A stretch of 64,000 nt of DNA from Streptococcus suis (GTDB taxonomy: Bacteria; Bacillota; Bacilli; Lactobacillales; Streptococcaceae): assembly GCA_002831545.1 (NCBI GenBank), contig CP025095.1, forward strand, positions 2,108,001-2,172,000, written 5' to 3'. Below the pieces are notes generated by a model. That model saw only the letters and a program-made list of their open reading frames with translations. It did not search any database and was not told the DNA's origin. Below are positions 38,696-46,710 of the stretch, one piece after another; within the stretch, counting starts at the first letter, position 1; every line of letters starts with the position of its first letter. Made by a program: the position numbers and the translations under genes.

Positions 38696-39778
38696 ATGAA
38701 AAAAGAAACCTTTCAAGATAAATTAATCAAACGATTTTACGGTATCGCAGGGCCCTTGGATGAATTTCGCCAAAAAGAAGCCTTCCGACTAGGCAATTCC
38801 TGCTTTATCCTGCTCTTTTGGGGCACCATGGCTATAACCCTGCTGGCACTTGCCCTATCCAAACGCTTCCCTCAAGTCGTTGCCTATGGCTACCCAACGG
38901 CTCTACTCCTATCCACTCTTTCCGCCAGTATGTATATGACATCCAAGATGCGTCACAGCCAAGTGGACAGTTTAGATGTAGAAGAACTGACTACCAAGGA
39001 ACAGAAACAACTCAAGGGAGCAAGTATCAAATTCGCCCTCTATTTCACTACCGTTATGTACATTTGGGTGGTTGTTTTTGGGGCCTGGATGGATGGGCTC
39101 AATCCTCTCGACCACCTATTTGACCTCCGAAAATTTCTAGCAGCCTGTCTAGGTGGAGTTTTCACAGGCATTGCTCTTGAAATCATGTTACGCAAGCGCA
39201 TGAAAAAGGCAGAAAAACTAACTGTCAGCTCTGCTATTTCCAAAGAAGAACCTAAGTGGATCAAAAATATGATACGACACTTCTATGGTATCCGTGGTCC
39301 TTTAAACGAGTACCGACGGACTAAGGCCGATGAGATTGGGGGAATAGCCTTTATCTACCACTTCTACTTCCTAGCTCTTGGAAATGCTGTCGCCTACTTC
39401 CTAGCTATCCGCTATCCTGTCGAGGTGGCTGCCTACTATCCAATGATCATTGCCTTCTTCAGTATTATCCTAATTGGTATCGTTAATATGCGCACCCTCC
39501 ATGCTGACCTGCCTCAATATGACATGGAAGAACTAAGTCCTGAGGAAAGACAAGGACAGACCCTCAATCCACTGGTTTGGGGACTGGGAGTTACCCTGCT
39601 ATCTAGCCTCTTTGCGGGGCTGGCAGACCTCTTTAGCCTCCAGCTTCCCCTACTGGCTTCCATCTTCCACGTCAAATCCCTCCTATTCGGTGGCACGATG
39701 GGTATCTTTGCTAGCATTGCCCTGTCTGCCTTTGCCTATCTGCATAAACTGGAAGCAGAAACTACTAAGAAAAAATAA
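38696..39778 (+). CDS. Tandem DUF3278-like membrane protein
   Basis: A 360-residue protein made of two homologous halves, each opening with the family motif (FYGIAGPLDEFRQKEAFRLGN near residue 12, FYGIRGPLNEYRRTKADEIGG near residue 195) followed by four predicted helices. It appears to be an internal duplication or fusion of the 37937 type of gene. ATG 38696 follows AAGGAG. Function unknown; the charged GP-(L/M)-(D/N)E segment at the membrane surface is the conserved part. Confidence 0.7.
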   Translation: MKKETFQDKLIKRFYGIAGPLDEFRQKEAFRLGNSCFILLFWGTMAITLLALALSKRFPQVVAYGYPTALLLSTLSASMYMTSKMRHSQVDSLDVEELTTKEQKQLKGASIKFALYFTTVMYIWVVVFGAWMDGLNPLDHLFDLRKFLAACLGGVFTGIALEIMLRKRMKKAEKLTVSSAISKEEPKWIKNMIRHFYGIRGPLNEYRRTKADEIGGIAFIYHFYFLALGNAVAYFLAIRYPVEVAAYYPMIIAFFSIILIGIVNMRTLHADLPQYDMEELSPEERQGQTLNPLVWGLGVTLLSSLFAGLADLFSLQLPLLASIFHVKSLLFGGTMGIFASIALSAFAYLHKLEAETTKKK

Positions 39779-39790
39779 GGAGCTACCATC

Positions 39791-40135
39791 ATGAATAAAC
39801 CTTTTACACCCAAACAAACCTGTCGATTTTTTGTTCTATTTTATGGATTATTTTCTGCCTTCTTCATCTACTCTTACATGGTCAATGAGCCGATTAGTGG
39901 TTCATTCTTACTTACTTTTCCAGCCATTCAAATCATCAAATCCTATCAAACAGCAGAAGAAAAACGCTACTTTATCATTCAAGCCATCTTTGCCCTGTTT
40001 GCCATGACCTTGACCTATTCCGTGGGCATTTGGCTAGGACATGTCAAACCACATATCCTCATCCTTCCTGCTGGATTTGCTCTGGCTATTCTTTATCGAT
40101 TGTATTTCAAAAAGGAGAAAACAGATGAACGTTAA
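39791..40135 (+). CDS. Small polytopic membrane protein, unknown
   Basis: A 114-residue protein with about four membrane segments and a basic C-terminus (YRLYFKKEKTDER). AAGGAG precedes the ATG. The 3' end overlaps the next gene by 11 bp, showing they belong to one operon. Confidence 0.65.
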   Translation: MNKPFTPKQTCRFFVLFYGLFSAFFIYSYMVNEPISGSFLLTFPAIQIIKSYQTAEEKRYFIIQAIFALFAMTLTYSVGIWLGHVKPHILILPAGFALAILYRLYFKKEKTDER

Positions 40136-40472
40136 CAAACCGAAACTTATACTCACTTTGATTGTCCTCTCCTATACAGCAATTTGTAGCCTGTATATAC
40201 ATAGCTACCTGACTGGGGACAATCCACCAATCTTTATCTTACTGTTCACTATGCTTCCAATCTTGAATAGTGACTGGCAGACTAGCAGCCCAGAAGCAAA
40301 TGCTTTCCAAAAAGCTATCTATCTTTATCATAAACCACTGCTCTGGTTTCTCTTTGCAGGTTTTGCCCTAACTTTCTCCATTGTATTTTTCGCTGGGAAA
40401 ATTCAGCCACTTCATGCTGGATTTTGGGGAATGTTAGCCATCCTACTCTTCTTTAGACAATTGAAAAAGTAA
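40125..40472 (+). CDS. Small polytopic membrane protein, unknown
   Basis: A 115-residue protein similar in size and topology to the preceding one (both share a YSYMVNEPI / IHSYLTGDNPPI-like loop after the first helix), so they are probably paralogues. I chose ATG 40125 (AAAGGAGAAAACAG upstream). It is the last gene of the XRE operon. No terminator is visible before the EetA-like gene 52 bp further on. Confidence 0.65.
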   Translation: MNVNKPKLILTLIVLSYTAICSLYIHSYLTGDNPPIFILLFTMLPILNSDWQTSSPEANAFQKAIYLYHKPLLWFLFAGFALTFSIVFFAGKIQPLHAGFWGMLAILLFFRQLKK

Positions 40473-40524
40473 TCTGTATCCAACATTTTACAAAGTAGGA
40501 TTTTTTCTATAAAATAGATTGTAT

Positions 40525-40953
40525 ATGACATTCAAATCCATTCTCAAACAACTCAAACTATTTGATTATATCTTAATCGGATTCACCCTTGTTTTATCCT
40601 TTCTTCCAGCAATTTTTACCTATATACATCTGACAACAGATACAAATGAGGCAAAAACAATTGCCTATGTCCGCATCAATGGTGAGGTGGTCGACCAATT
40701 TGAATTATCAAAGGACACACCCCATCAAGAAAAGACCTACTATCCCAATGAAGGGCAATACAATATCATTGAAGTTGATGGCGAACGCATTCGTGTCAAG
40801 GAAGACAATAGCCCTGACCAAATTGCCGTTATGACCAGCTGGATTAGCCAGCCGGGTCAGCTCTCCGTCTGCCTGCCCCATAATCTCTTGATTGAAATCA
40901 AATCCGTCGGTGGAGAGGTTACTGACGAAGAAGAACTTATTTTGCCACTATAA
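40525..40953 (+). CDS. eetA: NusG domain II protein, EetA-like
   Basis: A 142-residue protein with an N-terminal membrane helix (about 14-34) and an extracellular NusG-II domain (AYVRINGEVVDQFELSKD ... YNIIEVDGERIRVKEDNSPD ... WISQPGQLSVCLPHNLLIEI). In Listeria the NusG-II protein EetA is a membrane component of flavin-based extracellular electron transfer. The neighbours here supply the rest of that system. A weak -10 (TATAAA) lies 17 bp upstream; read-through from the XRE operon is also possible. The ATG has no strong ribosome site. Confidence 0.8.
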   Translation: MTFKSILKQLKLFDYILIGFTLVLSFLPAIFTYIHLTTDTNEAKTIAYVRINGEVVDQFELSKDTPHQEKTYYPNEGQYNIIEVDGERIRVKEDNSPDQIAVMTSWISQPGQLSVCLPHNLLIEIKSVGGEVTDEEELILPL

Positions 40954-40958
40954 GAAAG

Positions 40959-40988
40959 AAGACACAGCCTGATGAACGACTGTGTCTT
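40959..40988. terminator. Bidirectional terminator between eetA and dmkA
   Basis: AAGACACAG / CTGTGTCTT hairpin with A- and T-rich flanks, between convergent genes. The arms are the same as those of the terminator at 43020-43054. Confidence 0.88.
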
Positions 40989-40994
40989 TCCTTT

Positions 40995-41951
40995 TTAGAA
41001 AATAAGTGCTAAAGCAATTATCACCACATATAGCAGTGCAAAGAGTACAAAACTCTTCACTGCTTCTATAAAGGTTTCCCGTTTGACTTGCTTTTTCAAA
41101 AATGTTTCTAGACTCTTATAAGCAGGCCGAACTCCGATTAAACCGATCAGTGCCCAAATTGGTAAGAATCCTATCAGACAGTAGATTATCCACAGCAACC
41201 ATGGTAAACTTGCCAAGACAAAATACAATTTAAGAGCATTTTTCTTGCCAATATAGTAAACCAGAGTATAACGATGGTTGCGAATATCTTCTTCTAAATC
41301 ACAGGTATTGTTGGCCAACATGATATTGGCAATCAAGGTTACCAAAGGAATAGACATGAAAATAATTTCTATTATTTTTGTCCAAGAGAATTGCAAGGTC
41401 ATCCACTGGCCGCTCACTTGGCTGGTCAGTAGCAAATCTGGTTGCTGAATAAATACAGCAAGAAAGAAGATGCCAAATCCCATGGTTACTCCAGAGAAAA
41501 CTTCACCCAGTGGCATTCTCGAAAGCGGAATAGGTCCAAAGGTATAGAAGATACCAATGAGGAAACAGAGAGCTCCCATCGGTAGGAGGAGCCAACTGGT
41601 CCGCCAAACTAGTACTAATGAAACCAATAGAGAAAAAACAAGTAGGGCAAGGACGATTCCAATCATCTGACGGAAATCTAGAGAGAATTTTCCAATCACA
41701 TTGCTTTCTTGACGATAGATTTCATCCTTGGCCTTGTGGTAATCCATGCTATTGTTAATGGCAGTTGTGCACATGTCAAAGCTGAGAACGGCAATAATGA
41801 AGAGGAGAGTATTGAGCCAATTGAATGCTTGATAGCGATACAGACTCCATAAAATCCCCAGGGTCATGGGAAATACACTGGCAACTTTAGTTTTTAGTTC
41901 AACAAATTCTAGAAATACCGGCAGACTGAGCCCTTTAGTTGATTTATTCAT
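40995..41951 (-). CDS. dmkA: UbiA-family prenyltransferase, DmkA/MenA-like
   Basis: Membrane enzyme attaching a polyprenyl chain to 1,4-dihydroxy-2-naphthoate to give demethylmenaquinone. The 318-residue protein has about eight to nine helices and both Asp-rich Mg-diphosphate motifs: NNSMDYHKAKDE and NNTCDLEEDIRNH. The exact start is uncertain (ATG 41951, a TTG 6 nt earlier with better ribosome-site spacing, or ATG 41972). It overlaps the end of the ApbE gene slightly. No other menaquinone genes are in the window, so the ring may come from elsewhere or from outside the cell. Confidence 0.85.
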   Translation of the reverse strand: MNKSTKGLSLPVFLEFVELKTKVASVFPMTLGILWSLYRYQAFNWLNTLLFIIAVLSFDMCTTAINNSMDYHKAKDEIYRQESNVIGKFSLDFRQMIGIVLALLVFSLLVSLVLVWRTSWLLLPMGALCFLIGIFYTFGPIPLSRMPLGEVFSGVTMGFGIFFLAVFIQQPDLLLTSQVSGQWMTLQFSWTKIIEIIFMSIPLVTLIANIMLANNTCDLEEDIRNHRYTLVYYIGKKNALKLYFVLASLPWLLWIIYCLIGFLPIWALIGLIGVRPAYKSLETFLKKQVKRETFIEAVKSFVLFALLYVVIIALALIF

Positions 41952-42993
41952 TGACAAGATGATACTCCTCATTCGTTAATTCAAAGCTTTCTTTCAAGCC
42001 ATCACTCAGATGAACACCCTGCTCCTTATCGATGAAAACAGCTTCTACACCGTCAATCTGATTGATAAAGTCAAGACCTTTTTCCACACCTAGTAAGAAG
42101 AGAGTTGTGGATAAGGCATCTCCTTGGATAGATGTTTTGGAAAAGACTGTCACACCTGAAATATCGTTTTCCACAGGATATCCAGTTTTGGGATCAAGAA
42201 TATGGTGATATTTGACACCGTCCACCTCTAAGTAGCGCTCATAAATCCCTGAGGTAACAACCGAATCATGTGTCCCTGGCACAGAACCAACCGTTGCTCC
42301 ACGCACTTGGTCTGGGTCTTGAACTCCCACATTCCAACCATTTTGTGTCGTTGGCGAATCCCCCATAACCACTACATTCCCACCTAGATTGATGATAGCA
42401 GTCGTAATCCCTTTGCTGGCAAACAATTCTCTAACCTTATCTGCAATGTAACCTTTGGAAATGGCTCCTAATTCTAGCGTCATTCCTTCTTTGATAAAGA
42501 CAGTCTTCTTCTCCTTATCTAAAGTAATGTCTTTATAATTGATAAATGGCAGAGCAGCTTTGATTTCTTCATCACTCGGCTTACGTGCATCCTCATCTCC
42601 AATTTTCCACAGATTGCTCACAGCTCCAATGGAAATGTCAAATAGCCCCTGACTTTCTTTACTCATGTCAATAGCTGTTTCAATCACTTCAAAGGTACGT
42701 TCATCAACCTTGACAGCTTCTTTTCCTGCTGCCTGATTGATACGGTAGACATCTGCCCCTTCCAAGTTTGTGGACAACAGACTTTCCATCTCCTTAATAT
42801 AGGAAACAGCTTCATCCATCGCTTCTTCCTGATTTTCATGATAAATGCTCAATTGCACTACTGTGTGAAGTAAGCTTTCACTACGAGTCAACGGAGTTTT
42901 CACAACAGATAAACTTTCGTTTTGTTTAGCACCACAGGCAACAAGCAAAACCATCAGTAGACCCACGAACAATAGACTTGCAATTTTTTTCAC
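41944..42993 (-). CDS. apbE: ApbE-family FMN transferase, FmnB-like lipoprotein
   Basis: Extracytoplasmic flavin transferase that uses FAD to attach FMN to Thr of target proteins. The 349-residue protein has a lipoprotein signal ending in LLVAC and family motifs FDISIGAVSNLWKIGD, LGAISKGYIADK, NLGGNVVVMG, and the metal-binding end GDALSTTLFLLG. I chose GTG 42993 because GGGGGAAGG lies 8 nt upstream and gives a standard signal peptide; a longer frame to 43035 also exists. Its natural substrate is most likely the FMN-binding lipoprotein encoded next door. Confidence 0.92.
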   Translation of the reverse strand: MKKIASLLFVGLLMVLLVACGAKQNESLSVVKTPLTRSESLLHTVVQLSIYHENQEEAMDEAVSYIKEMESLLSTNLEGADVYRINQAAGKEAVKVDERTFEVIETAIDMSKESQGLFDISIGAVSNLWKIGDEDARKPSDEEIKAALPFINYKDITLDKEKKTVFIKEGMTLELGAISKGYIADKVRELFASKGITTAIINLGGNVVVMGDSPTTQNGWNVGVQDPDQVRGATVGSVPGTHDSVVTSGIYERYLEVDGVKYHHILDPKTGYPVENDISGVTVFSKTSIQGDALSTTLFLLGVEKGLDFINQIDGVEAVFIDKEQGVHLSDGLKESFELTNEEYHLVNE

Positions 42994-43019
42994 TGATTTT
43001 ACCTTCCCCCAAAAATAAG

Positions 43020-43054
43020 AAGACACAGTAGCCAAACAAGTGCGACTGTGTCTT
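43020..43054 (-). terminator. Terminator between the FMN-binding lipoprotein gene and apbE
   Basis: AAGACACAGT / ACTGTGTCTT hairpin followed by a T-rich run on the minus strand, 17 nt after the upstream stop. It should make the lipoprotein mRNA more abundant than the apbE part. Confidence 0.8.
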
Positions 43055-43070
43055 TTCTGTATAGACTTGA

Positions 43071-43550
43071 TTAGTCAAGTTTTACAGTTTCTGTTTTTCC
43101 TTCAGCAGCTGCTGCAAGAAGGGCTTCTGTACTCTTCTTGAAGTCTTCTGAAGTCTGTGTTGCACCTGAGACAACTTCAACAGCTGAAAGGTCTTGTTCT
43201 TTCACTAAAGCTGCATTAAGTTGTTCGATTGCTTCACCAGCAGAAACTCCAGCTTTATCTTTCATGTTTTTGTTGTACTCTTCATTTGCTGATTTAAGAC
43301 TTCCATCTTCAGCTTCGTAGTCAAATTTTGACTCACTGATTTTTCCGTCTTTAACAGTCAATGTGTGAACAATTTTGTAGCCATAATCGTCTTTGTCTGA
43401 CTCAGCTTTGTAAGTACCATCTTTCAATACTACTGTTTCTGTAGTTGAAGATGAAGTTGAAGTAGATTCTTGTTTAGAACCGCAAGCAGCAAGTGCAAAT
43501 ACAGCACCAAGAACTACCAAACTTTTCAACACAACTTTAGTTGTTTTCAT
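43071..43550 (-). CDS. FMN-binding lipoprotein, PplA-like (single domain)
   Basis: A 159-residue secreted lipoprotein: signal peptide with LAAC lipobox (Cys about 23), Ser/Thr-rich linker, then one FMN_bind domain (about 45-150). The ApbE flavinylation motif is VVSGATQTS, the Thr of SGAT being the expected FMN attachment site. Listeria PplA, the terminal carrier of extracellular electron transfer, has two such domains; this one has a single domain. AAAAAAAAGGAG precedes the ATG, a very strong site suggesting high expression. Confidence 0.88.
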   Translation of the reverse strand: MKTTKVVLKSLVVLGAVFALAACGSKQESTSTSSSTTETVVLKDGTYKAESDKDDYGYKIVHTLTVKDGKISESKFDYEAEDGSLKSANEEYNKNMKDKAGVSAGEAIEQLNAALVKEQDLSAVEVVSGATQTSEDFKKSTEALLAAAAEGKTETVKLD

Positions 43551-43627
43551 AACAATACTCCTTTTTTTTATTAAATAGTTTATATGTATAATGATATACC
43601 TAATTAGAGAAAAAGTCTAGTCATTTT

Positions 43628-44617
43628 TTAAAAATAATGACTAAAAACTATTGCCACCAAATTTTGCATAGATGCAGTCGATAACTGTGGTATTCTATCT
43701 ACAAAATTCATCATTTTTTCCAAATAGCTAACAATCAGTTTCTCTGTTTTGGCAATAGCATGCGTTGCAAAAATCCTATCTGTAAGGATTTCCAACCCTT
43801 CTGCCGTAGGGGATTGAATATAAGCCCGCAATTGTTGCTGGATAGACTTGTCTTCTCGCATAGCAAATAGTAGCGGTGCAGTATAGATACCGTTTTGAAT
43901 ATCTTGCAATCTAGGTTTTCCTGATTCTGCTACATCCAGCTGATAGTCAATTAAGTCATCTCGTAGCTGAAAGGCCATGCCAAGTGCTTGCCCAGACCGA
44001 AAAGCCATGCTACTGTCTTTCCTAGATTGGCCTGGTACAAAGCTCCCCAACTGACAGGCAAGTCCAAATAGAAAAGCTGTTTTACCCTGAATTTGCTTGA
44101 GATAGGCTTTCATAGTCATATTGGCATCAAATTGATTGAGTAGCTGAGATAATTCCCCTCGAAGAATTGTTTCCATCAGCTTATCATTGCCCAAATCCAA
44201 ATCATCACGTGATACTTCTAGCAAACGAAGCCCTTTTCCAAATAGTCGACTTGAATAGGCCAAAAGATAATCACCCGTGTAGATAGCGATTCGATTCGAA
44301 AATTGTTGATGAGCCGCCGTGACTCCCCTCCGTTTATCTGCGCCATCAATCACATCGTCATGAATAAGAGTCGCCAGATGCAGAACTTCTAAATGGGCAG
44401 CAAAATATAGCTTTGAACGGCTAATCTTTCCTTCCGTCATTTGTGCAAAGAGCAGACAGAGGCCGGCACGCAGGTATTTCCCTGGCGCCGCTACATATTC
44501 AACAATCTTCGATGTAACTGCTGGATGCAGGACCATCATCTCAGATAAGATGATGGATTTTACCTCTTCAAGTCCCCTCTCAATCTCAGGATATGCATTC
44601 CAAATTTGATGTACCAC
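43628..44617 (-). CDS. dmkB: Polyprenyl diphosphate synthase, DmkB-like
   Basis: Soluble trans-prenyl chain elongation enzyme making the quinone side chain. The 329-residue protein has the first Asp-rich motif in HLATLIHDDVIDGADKRRG and the second in QLRDDLIDYQLD. It lies between the lipoprotein and ndh2 genes, which supports dedication to demethylmenaquinone synthesis rather than to undecaprenyl or farnesyl synthesis. Chain length cannot be read reliably. Confidence 0.88.
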   Translation of the reverse strand: MVHQIWNAYPEIERGLEEVKSIILSEMMVLHPAVTSKIVEYVAAPGKYLRAGLCLLFAQMTEGKISRSKLYFAAHLEVLHLATLIHDDVIDGADKRRGVTAAHQQFSNRIAIYTGDYLLAYSSRLFGKGLRLLEVSRDDLDLGNDKLMETILRGELSQLLNQFDANMTMKAYLKQIQGKTAFLFGLACQLGSFVPGQSRKDSSMAFRSGQALGMAFQLRDDLIDYQLDVAESGKPRLQDIQNGIYTAPLLFAMREDKSIQQQLRAYIQSPTAEGLEILTDRIFATHAIAKTEKLIVSYLEKMMNFVDRIPQLSTASMQNLVAIVFSHYF

Positions 44618-44635
44618 TAACTTTCTATATTTCCT

Positions 44636-46528
44636 TTATTTTTTATCCTTGATACGGTAAATATGCTTGGGCTTTCCATAAATCTTCTTGTCTAGGAAAC
44701 GACCCAACCACGGCATAATCCAGTAGTCTAGACCGAAGGCTCTACCCGCACCATTCATAAGAGAAATAGCTGCTGGGATGAACCAAATATTTACCCAGTA
44801 GAACATGCCTGACAGGCTGAACATAACTACCAAAGCAACGGTTGCAGCAGACACAATCCATACAAAGGCACCAGCAATCAATGCTAGACCGATACCGATT
44901 TCTGCTACTGTCATAAATTTTTGCATAAAGAGTGCTACTTCTTGGTTTGGCATCATAAATTCCATGATAGTAGCAAACCAATCAGGCATTTTATCCAAAA
45001 CAGCCATCGGTGCTTCACCATAGGCATAGCTCAAACCAAAAATTGGTTCAGCTGCTTCTGCCGCAGCAGTTGCCGCTTGTGAGGCACTTGAAACCGCCTC
45101 AGCAGCAGATGCACCAGATACTGGATCAGCTAACCAAGGGAATGGGAAGACAACTTGATCCCCAAACCATGATGTTGTTCCAAATAGACCAAAAGCTTTC
45201 TTGATACCTTCGTAGAGCCATACTGAACCATAAAGGACACGCATTGGCACAGACCAGAGAAGATTTCCTTTGCCTGAAGTATGACCGCCAAAAATGTTTC
45301 GCTTATTCTGAATGTCAAAGAATTCATGACGAACATAAGAACCCATGTAGAAGAAACTACGGATGGTAAAGAAGTAGAGTAGGTTTACCATGTGTTTGAC
45401 AGCCATTGCCATAAAGCCTGACATGTGGTATTTGTCCATCAAGAAGGCTACACCGTAGCGTGCTCCAATAGATACCATAAACCCATCATATTTACCTTTG
45501 TAGCTATGTTTTTCGCCACCCTTGATTGCTGCAATAATATTACTTGCCGCAGTATGACCTGTCTGTTCAGCTGCTTGTACAATCTGTGGAGTTGGTTTTC
45601 CTTCTGATTCTTCAAAGTAAACCAAGTCGCCAGCTACATAGACATTTTCCTTTCCTTTCGCTTCCATGAACTCATTAGCTACCAAACGACCTGCACGTGC
45701 TTTTTCAATACCAAATTCACTTGCGTCTGTATTGGCTTGAACACCAGCTGTCCAAATAGAGGTATAGGTAGGAATTTGACGACCTGATGAAAGTGTCAAG
45801 CTATCTTCTTGTACACTTGCTACACCATCGCCAAGAACCAATTCAACACCTTTTTTCTCAAGGTATTTGCGAGCCTTGACTTGCTCTTTTTCAGTAACCA
45901 TAGCCAAGATATTTGGCGTTGCCTCAACAACCTTAAGTGAGAATTCTTTTGGATCCAACTTGAACTCACGCGCCAAAATTGGTACCCAGTCAATCAACTC
46001 ACCGATCATCTCGATACCTGTGAAGCCAGCACCGATAACGGTAAAGGTTAAAAGAGCGCGACGTTTGGCTTCATCATGCTCACGCATGGCACGATAGCAA
46101 GCGTCAATCATGTGGTCATGCAAACGCTCAGCTGCTTCGATAGACCAAAGTGTAAAACCGTGTTCTTTAACACCTTTCACACCAAAGTCATTAGCCTCAC
46201 CACCCATTGCAAGGAGCAGGTAATCAAAATCCAGAGTTTGGTGTTCCGCAACTACTTGTTTCTTATCGTAGTCAATCTCAACAACCTTGTCTGTTACCAA
46301 TTGAACCTTTGGATATTTTTTGAAGATACGTTGAAGGTCATACTTGATTGCATTGGCTTCTACACGCCCAGCCGCAACTTCATGCAACTCTGTCATATAG
46401 GTATGGAAAGAGTTCTTATCAATCAAGGTAACCGTTACATCTTGATCCTTCTTAAAAGTTTTTCCTAGCAATCGAGCTGCTGCAATCCCCGCATAACCAG
46501 CACCGACAATCACAATATTTTTCGTCAC
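44636..46528 (-). CDS. ndh2: Type II NADH dehydrogenase with C-terminal membrane domain (Ndh2)
   Basis: Transfers electrons from NADH to a quinone without pumping protons. The 630-residue protein has the FAD fold GAGYAGIAAARLLGK (residues 8-22), the NADH fold VIGAGFTGIEMIGELI (about 163-178), and the second FAD motif VYVAGDLVYFEE. Ordinary Ndh proteins end near 400 residues; this one continues with about 230 residues carrying several membrane helices of DoxX-like character. That extended form is the one coupled to extracellular electron transfer in Listeria. It is read from a promoter with TTGTCA-17-TATAAT. Confidence 0.92.
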   Translation of the reverse strand: MTKNIVIVGAGYAGIAAARLLGKTFKKDQDVTVTLIDKNSFHTYMTELHEVAAGRVEANAIKYDLQRIFKKYPKVQLVTDKVVEIDYDKKQVVAEHQTLDFDYLLLAMGGEANDFGVKGVKEHGFTLWSIEAAERLHDHMIDACYRAMREHDEAKRRALLTFTVIGAGFTGIEMIGELIDWVPILAREFKLDPKEFSLKVVEATPNILAMVTEKEQVKARKYLEKKGVELVLGDGVASVQEDSLTLSSGRQIPTYTSIWTAGVQANTDASEFGIEKARAGRLVANEFMEAKGKENVYVAGDLVYFEESEGKPTPQIVQAAEQTGHTAASNIIAAIKGGEKHSYKGKYDGFMVSIGARYGVAFLMDKYHMSGFMAMAVKHMVNLLYFFTIRSFFYMGSYVRHEFFDIQNKRNIFGGHTSGKGNLLWSVPMRVLYGSVWLYEGIKKAFGLFGTTSWFGDQVVFPFPWLADPVSGASAAEAVSSASQAATAAAEAAEPIFGLSYAYGEAPMAVLDKMPDWFATIMEFMMPNQEVALFMQKFMTVAEIGIGLALIAGAFVWIVSAATVALVVMFSLSGMFYWVNIWFIPAAISLMNGAGRAFGLDYWIMPWLGRFLDKKIYGKPKHIYRIKDKK

Positions 46529-46571
46529 AATGTTTCCTCCTTGTGAAAATCAAAACAAATTACATGTTTCC

Positions 46572-46666
46572 ATTATATCGTATTCCAAGATAGTTGACAA
46601 GCGAATTTCATTAATTAGTAATATACACAAACAAAACTTGCCATAGTGAACAAAAACAAGTATGAT
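46572..46666. promoter_or_regulatory. Divergent promoters for ndh2 and eetB
   Basis: Minus strand: TTGTCA (46600-46595), 17 bp, TATAAT (46577-46572) for the ndh2 operon. Plus strand: TTGCCA (46638-46643), 17 bp, TATGAT (46661-46666) for eetB. The two -35 elements are 37 bp apart back to back, so one regulator could control both. Confidence 0.75.
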
Positions 46667-46710
46667 AGTAAAATAGATAATCGACTAGAAAGAGTTTTTT
46701 CTCTACACCC

